Shown here: positions 13,954 through 23,848 of the stretch, piece by piece
Layout of the letters: each line of letters begins with the position of its first letter
Numbering within the stretch: position 1 is the stretch's first letter
Origin: Trachythela sp. YZ-2020
Lineage: Eukaryota; Cnidaria; Anthozoa; Malacalcyonacea; Clavulariidae
Assembly: GCA_016169945.1 (NCBI GenBank)
Contig: JADLSH010000395.1
Coordinates: forward strand, 134,501-198,500
Direction: 5' to 3'
Length of the DNA stretch: 64,000 nt
Position numbers and translations under genes: made by a program
Notes under the pieces: model-generated
Seen by the model: the letters and a program-made list of their open reading frames with translations, nothing else
Database searches by the model: none
What the model was told of the DNA's origin: nothing

Positions 13954-14083
13954 GCGCCGGGCTAACTTGAATAGAAGCCGCGGGCTATCTTCAATAGTGG
14001 CCGGGCTAATTTCAATAGAAGCCAGAAAAATTTCAATAGAAGCCGGGTTAATGTCAATAGAAGCCGGACTAATTTCAATAAAA
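13954..14083. repeat. Minisatellite, about 22-bp unit, five to six copies
   Basis: Repeats of GCCGGGCTAATTTCAATAGAA occur with single-base changes, each unit 20-23 bp. No coding potential is seen. Confidence 0.85.
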
Positions 14084-14454
14084 CCAACAAAAAATAAACG
14101 TTGCTATAAAACTTGAAGTTATATATTTATCAAAGTTGATGTCTGAAAATTTTGAGCCCACCGCCAAACGACGTTAGCCTACATGACAATCAAGGACAAT
14201 ATTAATCAAAATTTTAGGACAATACATTCAACTAACTTCATTAGGCTTTCGCTCCCTTCTCCCCCATCTAATGTTGCAACTATTTTCCCCACACTTCAAA
14301 CGCGAAATGAGAACATTGTCTGGGGGGAAAAGGATCGAGGTACTGTAGGTAAGATACAATAATTCGGTAGTAAAGTTAATCTCTAACCGAGACACCTTAA
14401 AATTGTATTAACAAGTTATGTCCACGATTGTAGACTTAGCGCAAGTATAAAATT

Positions 14455-14483
14455 TAGAGTTAGAGTTAGAGTTAGAGTTAGGG
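14455..14483. repeat. Short telomere-variant array (TTAGAG)n
   Basis: Four to five TTAGAG hexamers end in TTAGGG, the common metazoan telomere hexamer. It is too short to mean a chromosome end; it is an interstitial microsatellite. Confidence 0.6.
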
Positions 14484-14517
14484 AGAGGTTTAAAGTTAGA
14501 GTTAGAGAAAGGGTTAT

Positions 14518-14640
14518 GGTCCAATGATTTGATCAATCTTAGGGTTCAGTGATTCATTCTTAGGATTCAATAATTCAATCTTAGGATTCAATGATTCACC
14601 TTAGAATGCAAAGATTCAATTTTAGCATTGAAAAATGATT
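14518..14640. repeat. Minisatellite, about 24-bp unit (CAATGATTCAATCTTAGGATT)
   Basis: About five imperfect copies of a 22-25 bp unit follow directly after the TTAGAG array. The shared core is GATTCAAT with CTTAGGATT. No coding role is seen. Confidence 0.75.
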
Positions 14641-15022
14641 TTTAATAATTAGGCCATTGAAAAACATACGGATAAATAGAGTCTTCAAAACAAGATAAAT
14701 GAAAATTTTCAAGAAGACTTTTAATAGTTAAAGTCAACAGAAAAAGAAAAGCCGAATTTCTGGGCCACAATTTTGAAGTTTTGAAGTGTTTTAAACGGGC
14801 ATGTCTATTTTGCTTATTTTAGTTCGTGGATTAACCTCACTCTGTGAGGTTATTACAATAGCGACTAAACTTAGGTATTTTAACAAGTTTAGATTTGAAT
14901 TTGAAGAAACAACGTAATGTCAAAAACTTCATTTTAGAGGTACATTTTAAAATATATATACTGTTCAAAAAACAGTTGAAGGTTTCTTAAATATTTTGAA
15001 GTTTTTATGAAATGTCAATAAA

Positions 15023-15335
15023 GGATTTACAGTAACCCAACATTGGACAATACTAATTTGTGCACTGGTAATATACAAGATTAACATTTTAAATGTTCCA
15101 AAAGTTGCTTAAGGATCAATTAAAACCTGTGACTAGTGAATCAGATGAAGTATAGAGTAATAGTGATTAGTTCATATTGATGTCAACAGCGACATTGCAC
15201 AAAGTCAATCTATACCTAAGCCATCCATCTTCCTCAAGTCACGACTCCAAGGCCAATGATGATGTTGTCTTTTAAAGGGTAATAACAGTGAAGGCAAGTG
15301 TCGAATGGCACACAAACAAAGGTATATTAATGTGC
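15023..15335. repeat. Dispersed repeat, copy 2 (inverted partner at 8,240-8,573)
   Basis: This is the reverse complement of 8,240-8,573 with scattered substitutions. Sequence either side is unrelated to that around the partner, so this is an independent insertion or fragment. Confidence 0.75.
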
Positions 15336-15883
15336 ACAGACAAAAACAGCATACTCAGCTCGAGTTAACTGGACGACAAGACAAGACAAAAAGCTGTTGT
15401 CGAGCTAATCACCGATGTGAATAATTGGCGTAGGCTTGAAGTTGACGGTCGTAAAGTTTGACGAATTTTTAACCAACTGTTACCTATAAAATATGCCCAA
15501 AATTCGATGTATTTTTATCCGCAAAAATCCACCATGCTTTATAGCTCAGCAACAAATTAACATGTCAATATTGTCAAGTAATCTCCCCGCCCCGAAAGCG
15601 TCCGGTTTGCTCGTGAACAGAATGTTAATAATTAATGTTAACAGGTGAGGATAGGAAGTTTTTTAGAAAATAAAAAAAATCGACTTAAACTCGATTTGAA
15701 AGACTTTTAACGCGCGTACTAATCTGTTCTGGATCAGGAAATTTGAGGAGCCGTATTCCGAGCTTAATTGCGTATAGGCAAATTTTGAAGACTAATATCT
15801 TCGTAAAGACGCAGTAATTATGGGCTAGGTTCGATTAGGATATTTAGAACGGGACAATCTTGAATGTATGAATCAATGAGTGT

Positions 15884-17810
15884 GTACACACATAGATATA
15901 ATAAACCTAGATTGCTGACTCATACGTAGCCGATGCGTGACCTGCATGATAAATCCAAGATGGCCGCCATTCAGGGCAAAAAGACTATAAACTCTACGGG
16001 GAAAACCATATTTTTTGCATTTTGCGTCGTCCCAGTGTTTCGAATTCACTTCGATCAAACTTTTTTGGCAATAACTACTTATCGTGAAGGTTTTCGACGC
16101 AAACTGGACAGCTGGGGATGAATTCCTGTAAAAATATCGCTCGCCGAAATTTGTACGAAATCGTCACTTGGTCAGTTTGAGTGAATTACTCTGGTTTAGA
16201 GTATTTTATAAAGGACATTTGTGGTTTTCAAGGCCAAAGACGTATACCTTGAAGGTTTTGGATGCAGAATGGACCGTTTGGGATGAATTATATTAAAATG
16301 TCGCTCGCCGAAGATTGACATGAAAATGTCACTTGCTCAGCTCGAGTCATTTACTGCAGACAAGTACTTTAAATGTACTTGGTTTAATACATTTAGTCAT
16401 TAGATAATTTGAGGAATATTCGGAACATTACTTAGAGGATAAACGCAGTATTTAAAAGTTAAGTCCACTGTTAACTGATGCCAAATATCACCGAGGTAAA
16501 ATTTGACACACACATGGTATGTGTGCAATGCAGCCTATTTGAACTCACTGTATGAAATGGCAGACAGCAATGCATTACTCATGAAAGGAATAATTCTGAA
16601 CATTATATTGATTAGGCTTTTCCCCGGGAGATCATGAGACCAGACTGGGTAATATATGGCAGATTTCGACAAGCAAACATTTATGCAGCAGGGAAAAATT
16701 CAAGTGTGTAATGTGCAAAATTGTGGCAAGTGCACTGCAAATTTGAGTGTTGTTTCTGATTCAGTTCATTAAACTTAACAGTTTCATGTATGCTTGGATG
16801 AAATCCGTACATTGTTATATTTCTATTAATTATCAAGCCTATAGTAAAAATATATTAATCCTTCAAGTAATTAATGGCAAATTTTCCCACTTTGTTGAAC
16901 CTCAATAAAATGCATGTCCAAAATTAAATTTCTTGACATGTCGTCTGGTGAGAATGACTGTCCAGATTAGCAATATGTTAGTGTTTTCTATTTATGGTTC
17001 TTTTTAACACGACATTTAGTAAGCTATATTTTCCAAGGCTGCCCAGGAGGAATTGCTCGATGAGCCCCAGATTTAAGTGAGCCCCAAAAATACTATAAAA
17101 GGAAACAAAAACTGGGGAAAGAAGTCAGAGGGTTGTAAGAGGTGGGGGAGGGACCATAATCTCATTTTCCATTCCCAATTTTAATTGCTATTTTTATTGC
17201 TTTTTGTAATCCCAGTCGTCTCAGCAAGTAAAGCCTGTTACAGACATTACTTTTATCCTCTAAGTAATGTTCCGAATATTCCTCAAAATATCTAATGACT
17301 AAATGTATTAAACCAAGTACATTTAAAGTACTTGTCTGCAGTAAATGACTCGAGCTGAGCAAGTGACATTTTCATGTCAAGCTTCGGCGAGCGATATTTT
17401 AATATAATTCATCCCAAACGGTCCATTCTGCATCCAAAACCTTCAAGGTATACGTCTTTGGCCTTGAAAACCACAAAAGTCCTTTATAAAATACTCTAAA
17501 CCAGAGTAATTCACTCAAACTGACTAAGTGACGATTTCGTACAAATTTCGGCGAGCGATATTTTTACAGGAATTCATCCCCAGCTGTCCAGTTTGCGTCA
17601 AAAACCTTCACGATAAGTAGTTATTGCCAAAAAAGTTTGATCGAAGTGAATTCGAAACACTGGGACGACGCAAAATGCAAAAAATATGGTTTTCCCCGTA
17701 GAGTTTATAGTCTTTTTGCCCTGAATGGCGGCCATCTTGGATTTATCATGCAGGTCACGCATCGGCTACGTATGAGTCAGCAATCTAGGTTTATTATATC
17801 TATGTGTACA
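15884..17810. mobile_element. Foldback element with 0.56-kb arms
   Basis: Left arm 15,884-16,443 and right arm 17,252-17,810 are near-identical reverse complements (arms about 560 bp, spacer about 810 bp). An identical 57-residue open stretch appears in both arms reading away from or toward the centre, simply because the arms are copies. Spacer and arms encode no recognisable domain. Outer ends fall at a TGTGTACA palindrome and the target duplication is not resolvable. The high arm identity suggests recent origin or arm homogenisation. Confidence 0.8.
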
Positions 17811-18228
17811 CAGCACATCGGGATTATACATTGTTAAAGAATAATTAGTTCATCTCAGGCTAAACTAAGTGCTATGAAGTTTAAAACTAATAAAACCAAA
17901 ACGATAAAGGCTAGAAAAATTGCTAGGGTGTAGCCGTTTGCCCAAGCATATAATATAGAGTGAAAAACAAGCATTCTATGGCAACTGTCATCTTAAATAT
18001 CTAATTACTAGTGTATAGGCTATGTATATCTGAGCGACGACGGCATGATCTGCTTCCATGCTAGCAACATCATGGTTTTCGGCCATCTTTGACAGCGAGC
18101 TAGGAGAGCTAGATGACAGGACTCGCTAGATAAGCGAAAAGTGAGCCAAATGCAATGTTGCTGGATTCGACTTATACTCGCTCTGGGAGGTACTGATGCT
18201 AGTAGAAACTACATGAATAGGTTGAAAT

Positions 18229-18602
18229 CAGTGAGCTCCATATATATCTGGAGTAAGAACTTCTAATGTTCGGCCAATAGGCCAAGTGAAGCCAAGATGG
18301 CGGCAATTGACGTCCAAACTCATGAAGGTCATAAACAGTTTTCATACCATTTTTTCCTGCTAATTCCAGTTGTTTCTAACAGATCGCATCGCTAATCAAG
18401 TTATTAGTTCATAAAATCATGATGTTATTGTTTAAATCGGAGTAAAAACACGAAATTTCGGCACACTCCTTGCCGGCTTGTGCAAACCGCGCGGTCGAAA
18501 ACAATAGAAAGGGATTGGCACTGGACGTCAATTTCCGCCATCTTTGGCTTCACTTTTTGGACATAAGTTCTCACTCCAGATATATATATATAGAGCTCAC
18601 TG
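18229..18602. mobile_element. hAT-type MITE, 374 bp
   Basis: The ends are CAGTGAGCTC and GAGCTCACTG, and the inverted similarity runs about 100 bp inward to the GCCAAGATGGCGG / CCGCCATCTTTGGC block. Flanks are GTTGAAAT (18,221-18,228) and GTTGACAT (18,603-18,610), an 8-bp duplication with one mismatch. Ends starting CAG and an 8-bp duplication fit hAT. No transposase is present; the centre holds no gene. Confidence 0.8.
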
Positions 18603-18612
18603 GTTGACATAG

Positions 18613-18660
18613 ACACATCCTCGTCCCCAGGCCCACGCTACGTTGCTCTTTGCAGTGGTC
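18613..18660. repeat. Short dispersed repeat, inverted partner near 21,905-21,945
   Basis: TCCTCGTCCCCAGGCC followed by TACGTTGCT and TTGCAGT recurs in reverse complement at about 21,903-21,945. Similar CTCGTCCCCAGG blocks are familiar to me as repeat termini in cnidarian genomes, from memory only. Nothing else between the copies matches, so they are probably separate fragments. Confidence 0.45.
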
Positions 18661-19588
18661 CTGGTTCCCGCGGTTTAGTTGGTTGATCGTCATTGGTTCT
18701 TTTGCCCTAAGAGAATGCTGGCGAAGGAGTGACATACTTTTTCATTGATGCAAAATGGAGGTTTTTGTATTTCGAAAGATTGAAAGAATGTATATTACCT
18801 GACCCCAACATTTTCGGGTATCGTACGAGGAATAATTTTGCTTTTAATCAGCGAAAGCGAGCCATGGAGTATAATTGTTTTCTTGCAAATGTTTTTAATA
18901 CAACAACAAACTGAACAGTGAACAAAGCGAAAGACAACAAAGTAAATAAGTGAAGGAATACAATATATGTTGTTCTTGTACATATGATATAAATAGTGAT
19001 ATACATTAATATACAAATGTTTTTTATATCTATTTATTGACCAACTGTGCGATGGAGACAACTATATTGAACTATTTAGACTATTTCTGCATCAATGACA
19101 ATTATGCAAGTTGATTATTTAGCATTTGCTATAAGCTACTATTATACTAGCCATACTATTTATATACGTATGTTATGCAAGATCTAGAATTTTTTTATAG
19201 CACAACCGAGATATCGGGCGCGCAATTTTGATTTCTCTTTTTATTTACTTTAAATTTTCGAAATCGGTTGCGCGATTTCCAAACTTTCCAGTCCAGCATA
19301 CAATTTTCTCACCATTATTGTTGAATATCTTATATGTAAATATGTAGAGGCTTTACAGTAATTGGCATGCATTTTGTTGTGGAAAACTCCAATGCAAATA
19401 GGGGATCAATATTATAGTTGAAATTGAGTAATAAATATTTACCTGTTAAAATGTGAACATGTATATTATGAATGATTTAAGGTAGCACATTGTTTAGTTA
19501 ATACATGGTATTTTTAAGCACTCCCTGCTACAGGTATGTACCATTATATAAATTAACCTTTTGTATTAAGGCAGGTGAAGGACTCCAA

Positions 19589-19777
19589 TAGACCACTTTC
19601 ATAATTCAGATGGGTTGAAATATTCTTTTATGTGCATCTTAATAAGCCTCATGATCATTGACCTCGTTCAGGTAAATAAATTCTATTCAATTTCAGTCAC
19701 AGAAACGAGGCTGATAAGTCTCATTAAGATGCACATAAGAGAATATTTAACTCATCTGAATTATGAAAGTGGTCCAT
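19589..19777. mobile_element. Palindromic MITE, about 190 bp
   Basis: An inverted repeat with arms of about 80 bp: GACCACTTTCATAATTCAG at the left is matched by its complement at the right, and both arms contain TGTGCATCTTAAT/ATTAAGATGCACA. The central gap is only about 35 bp. The target duplication is unclear, perhaps TA. RNA from it would form a long hairpin. Confidence 0.75.
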
Positions 19778-20803
19778 AACTATGCTTCAGCAGCCATCGT
19801 CAAGGTCTATTAAGCCCCTTGTAATTAAGGATTATACAAAGGTATATATTTATTTATATTTTTAAATTTCTATAGTTTTTGAATAAAAATAAAAATTGAC
19901 AAAATATCTGAGTTGGAAGAAAGAAAAAAATATAATGATGGTAACATTGGAGTTTTTGGGCTGGCTGCTAAAATACATGGAAGTCTCAAACACAAAAACC
20001 AAAAGGACAGAGCAAAGTGTCATTAGTTATTAAAGGAGTGTCCATAAGGAGAGGTGTAGATATTATCTTAAGGTTGGCAAGAGGAGTGGCAATGTGGAAT
20101 GACCAACCATGAATACGTAAACAAGAGGAGTAGAAATATGGAATGACCAACCATGAATACGTAAAGAAATTATAATATAGAATGTAATCACAGCAAAGCT
20201 CTGTACAAACATTATTGCAATCAGGGGCCTCCTAAAGACATATTAGCTACTATAAAACAATGCTTTACTCAGTTGTGTACATAAAATGTTTATCTATATT
20301 ATGTAAGAGTTGACTCCTGAAAGCCATTAAAGTATAGTTGATTCCATTTTGATCCTTGCCATATTAATACCTTTTCCACTTTAGACTGTTAAATGTGCTC
20401 TTATAGTTTGATCTTTTGATTAAATCTTGCTACTTTCTAGTACAACAACATTGACCATGTGTTAGCTGCTTGTATTTCAGACCATCTAGGTACTGCAAGG
20501 GAAGAATCTATGGCAGAAAATGTAATCATTGTAGCTCTTAATAATATAGAGTATATTAAATACTATTATTAATCCCTGTCCAGCAAAAATATCCCTACCG
20601 GCTATGTGTGAAACTTATTATATTATACGGATTCGATCGTCCAAAATATCTAATACAAAATTCAAGAATATAACCCGTTTCTGATTTGGACAAAAATATA
20701 CATTTATACAAACCTTTCTGCACAGTGAACAACGGTTAAATATACATGACATGGTGCACAGATCGGATCGATGGATATATATATATATATATCCATGGAA
20801 GCG

Positions 20804-20959
20804 ATAATGCAAAAGCTCACTTCCCTTGTGGTCGTTTGAGCACTCTGGCCCCAAGACACTTCACGCATGTCTGGATGCGCATGTGTCTGAGTATTGTACC
20901 ACATGCGCTTGGTGAGGGCAAGAGTATGGTGTATAAATACGAAGTCACTCGCATCTAGA
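20804..20959 (+). repeat. 156-bp direct repeat, copy 1, of the ribozyme cluster
   Basis: Nearly identical to 21,435-21,589, with few changes near the TATGGTGTATAAATACG segment. In this copy the repeat is followed directly by (AT)n, whereas copy 2 is followed by a hammerhead ribozyme and then (TA)n, so copy 1 appears to have lost its ribozyme. Both copies contain TATAAATA, a possible TATA box. Confidence 0.85.
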
Positions 20960-21086
20960 CACCTATATTCATATATATATATATATATATATATATCAAA
21001 TAGAGATCTTGTGTTTGTGTATCGAGAGTGCTCGATACCATCGGTAGAGCAAATGTATAAAATAACTGGACACGGTTACACTTTTG

Positions 21087-21156
21087 ACATTAGTTTATTG
21101 CATACAGTTCTGTTTCGTACAGGCGAACCTGCACTCATCAGTGCCAGACTAAATGT
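21087..21156 (-). ncRNA. Hammerhead ribozyme motif, type A, minus strand
   Basis: Exact reverse complement of the motif at 21,267-21,336. Read on the minus strand it has the CUGAUGA core (complement of 21,135-21,141), a 7-bp stem II capped by UUCG, GAAA (complement of 21,113-21,116), a 4-bp stem III with a 2-nt loop, and a cleavage trinucleotide GUA. Stem I is closed by pairs next to the core and by an outer ACAU-UAGU helix separated by an internal loop. All invariant core positions are present. Together with the plus copy it makes a long inverted repeat (21,053-21,366). Confidence 0.85.
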
Positions 21157-21266
21157 GAACCAATTAGCCTAAGTATATAATTTGATAATATTATAAGATA
21201 GGCCAAACTGAAACTAATCGGAAATGTAATATGACGCTTGTGGTGCTGTAGATATTTTTATAAGTC

Positions 21267-21336
21267 ACATTTAGTCTGGCACTGATGAGTGCAGGTTCGC
21301 CTGTACGAAACAGAACTGTATGCAATAAACTAATGT
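21267..21336 (+). ncRNA. Hammerhead ribozyme motif, type A, plus strand
   Basis: Core CUGAUGA at 21,282-21,288. Stem II is GTGCAGG (21,289-21,295), loop TTCG, CCTGTAC (21,300-21,306). GAAA lies at 21,307-21,310. Stem III is ACAG/CTGT with loop AA. The predicted cleavage is after GUA, between 21,320 and 21,321. Stem I pairs GCA (21,279-21,281) with TGC (21,321-21,323), then an internal loop, then 21,267-21,275 with 21,329-21,336. Order of stems is type I (open at stem I). The very short stem III is typical of metazoan retrozymes and Penelope-like elements, where cleavage may work as a dimer. A at the cleavage position is permitted but less common than C. Confidence 0.88.
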
Positions 21337-21434
21337 CAAAAGTGTAACCGTGTCCAGTTATTTTATATATATATATATGCTCCTTCACTTGTGTTGTTGA
21401 GCACTCTGTGAGGTTAATTGGTGGCTAATAAGCT

Positions 21435-21589
21435 ATAATGCAAAAGCTCACTTCCCTTGTGGTCGTTTGAGCACTCTGGCCCCAAGACACTTCACGCATG
21501 TCTGGATGCGCATGTGTCTGAGTATTGTACCACATGCGCTTGGGAGAGCAAGCGTATGGTGTATAAATACGAAGTCACTCGCATCTAGA
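21435..21589 (+). repeat. 155-bp direct repeat, copy 2, of the ribozyme cluster
   Basis: Matches 20,804-20,959. It runs directly into the type B hammerhead (21,595-21,652) and then (TA)n, so repeat plus ribozyme plus TA tail looks like one unit of about 240 bp. The TATAAATA at 21,561-21,570 sits about 35 bp before the ribozyme. Confidence 0.85.
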
Positions 21590-21594
21590 TTGCG

Positions 21595-21652
21595 TTACAA
21601 GCTGCACTGACGAGCCGTTGAACGGCGAAACATGCATGTCTGCAGATTTGAC
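21595..21652 (+). ncRNA. Hammerhead ribozyme motif, type B
   Basis: Core CUGACGA at 21,607-21,613. Stem II is GCCGT/ACGGC (21,614-21,618 with 21,622-21,626) and loop TGA. GAAA lies at 21,627-21,630. Stem III is ACAT/ATGT with loop GC. The cleavage triplet is GUC, with predicted cut between 21,640 and 21,641. Stem I is CTGCA (21,602-21,606) with TGCAG (21,641-21,645), extended by CAA/TTG across an internal loop. Every conserved core base and the preferred GUC are present. Stem sequences differ wholly from type A, so this is a separate ribozyme lineage. Confidence 0.88.
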
Positions 21653-21678
21653 TATATATATATATATATATATATATA
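21653..21678. repeat. (TA)n microsatellite after the type B hammerhead
   Basis: A run of about 13 TA units follows the ribozyme directly. Similar TA runs lie at 20,773-20,791, 20,971-20,996 and 21,362-21,378, each at an edge of a module in this cluster. Confidence 0.9.
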
Positions 21679-21989
21679 AGCATTCAATTATTCAAACCAC
21701 ATTGTAGGCCTACATTTCAATATATCAAGATGTTCATTTTGAATCTCTTCAGTAGAGTAGAAAATTACAGATTTTCTTAAAATATATGTAGCCTATATAT
21801 TATTATTTTTAATTTATATGTAAAAATTAGTTTTATATATATATAAATAATTAATTTAATTTCCCATGCATCCCTGGAAGTCACCATGTTTTTACTTATA
21901 CTGCGAAAAGCAACGTAACGTAGGCCTGGGGACGAGGATAGCATAGGCATAGAAAGCAACTTCAAGTTGGCGGGGCACTTTATTTTAAG

Positions 21990-23750
21990 GGTGCATCATC
22001 TATTAGAGGGCACTCTTCCTAATGTTTTCGCTGAGGAAAAGGACACATTGAAGAAACCTGTGGGAGGGAGGAGGAGAAGAGCAGTGTCAATAATGCATGG
22101 CTTCATTCTGTTCACAGAAATAATATTGCAAATGCTAAACTAGAAATACAAATTAAACTCAATTTAACACATCATAAAATAGTATGAAACTAAAACCAAT
22201 ATAGTTAAATATTCCATTGTTTTGAGGGAAGAGACTAATGTGTTAAATAGTCTACATTATTAGTATTTTCTACAACCAGACCGATACTATAAATACTTCT
22301 CGCTAAAATATTACACTAAACTATACAAGGAGCTTCTTATTAAAAAAGTATATTCTATAATTTTATTTCAAAAATGTTTCATTAAATATATTATTTAATA
22401 TAGTATGTGAACTTTGAAATATTTATAAGCTGTGGCTGTTTAGAATCAAAGTACCTGAAAAATTTAACAAGAGCTTCGATCGAAGTCAGACTGGAAGTCA
22501 GTGAAAATATTTAGTTGTGAAATAACTTTGACTGTTAGCTCTTGTTTTAAATATCGTGTTTGCCCAAATTTCGCCAGGTTTTTGTGTTTGTTTGCTGCCT
22601 TTAATGGACGAGAATAACGTGTACATTTTTGAATAAATGGTGAAAGGTTGAAAAAAATGTCGAGAATTTACCGCAAAAAGCTAAAATGTTTTTGCATAAA
22701 CTAGGGGGTGGGGTAAAAGTTGTAACAAAATTGACCCTTGTCAGTGGTAATTAGCATGGACATTTGGCACAAGTCGTCATGGAAATGGCCTCAATGGACA
22801 AAATTCGCGGGCCTTGAGAATGATATTCTCACGCCTTCTGACGCCTTCACAGTTTCTAGCGAGGTCCGTGTCATTTTCCGCCTAAATAATTGGAAATTTA
22901 AGGTCTCGGAAATGCTATTTCCCGCTTTTTGAAGCTGTATTGCTGAACTAATATCAAAATATAGTAATAATTCTAATAAAAAGTGCATTCTTGCTAGAAA
23001 GATAGCAAGTGAACGAAATTGACATCTGAGGCGCTTGCAGATTCGCTAGATTGAAGTAAAATATAGAATTTCTTTATTTCCTTATTTTACCAATGAAGTG
23101 ATATGTACTTCCTATTCATTAAATTGGTGACTTTACTTTTGTGTCATTTTATTCAAAATTGCTATGATCTCGTCTATGGCAGTTCAAAAATGTTATTCAA
23201 AAGTTTTTAATATCCGAAATATTTCATCCAATATATCGGATTGAAAAATTTATATTAGTATTAAGTTGTCCTAATTTCGTATACGCTTGTAACCTAATTT
23301 TATCATTTTTGAAATGCACAAGTTTCCATGCACATGTACAGAATTGCATATAAACGAAAATCTATCTGTGCATGTGGTTTGTCATATAACCAAAATCCTA
23401 TTGAGTAGTTCTCCAGTAATTCTCACCAGTATTATGCTCCTTTCTCGCATTTCCCTCGTTTCTTCTGTGCTTCATTAAATGCATTCACGTTGTAGCCTAA
23501 AATGCGCGACCCGCATATATGCAAAACAAACTGTATTTCTTGCTGGTTAATTGACGTGCATATCAATAAATATAGCTGTATTCGACTATGGAAAATGTCG
23601 TGTTTATCTATTTCGAAAATATGTTGTATATCTGTTGTTAAATGTCAAATGATTAATCGTGGCCTTTTTATATAATTAGCAAGAATTAATATATTTCGTT
23701 TTGAAATTTTATGTTATTTACCTTCCTCTAAATACTTTTATCTTATTTTT
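21990..23750. other. AT-rich stretch without recognisable gene
   Basis: No transposon, RNA gene or conserved protein is seen. Two overlapping short open frames at 22,738-22,988 have no known domain. The far end is the putative intron sequence before the candidate mini-exon at 23,760. Confidence 0.5.
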
Positions 23751-23759
23751 CTCAACAAG

Positions 23760-23813
23760 TGACGCAAGGAATTCCCAAGATGCTCCTGGTTTCGACGATA
23801 GCAGCGACACTAG
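23760..23813 (+). CDS. Candidate 54-nt mini-exon, Ser/Asp-rich
   Basis: A pyrimidine-rich tract ending TTTTTCTCAACAAG is followed by 54 nt and then AG|GTAAGT, an ideal donor. The one frame that fits starts and ends in phase 2 and reads DARNSQDAPGFDDSSDT. Exon phase, multiple-of-3 length, acceptor sequence and acidic-serine content match the candidate exons at 42,506-42,562 and 52,289-52,345, which suggests repeated exons of one host gene. No flanking exons are identified and the protein family is unknown. Without transcript support this stays a hypothesis. Confidence 0.35.
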
Positions 23814-23848
23814 GTAAGTTCGATCGGTTGTTGGAAGACATTATTCAA

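Larger units (their letters stand above)
21053..21366. mobile_element. Inverted repeat carrying the two type A hammerheads
   Basis: Arms of about 105 bp (21,053-21,163 and 21,258-21,366) are reverse complements, each wholly occupied by a hammerhead motif and its 3' extension to CCAGTTATTTTATA. The spacer is about 95 bp. The right arm runs into (TA)n. The arrangement resembles a MITE in shape, but the ribozymes suggest a retrozyme-like or Penelope LTR origin, where inverted LTR copies occur. Confidence 0.7.

Noticed and set aside
14455..14483. Possible telomere
   Set aside because: Only a few TTAGAG units with one TTAGGG, embedded in ordinary repeats.
15873..17837. Identical 57-residue frames in opposite orientation
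   Set aside because: They are mirror copies in the arms of a foldback element, with no known domain.
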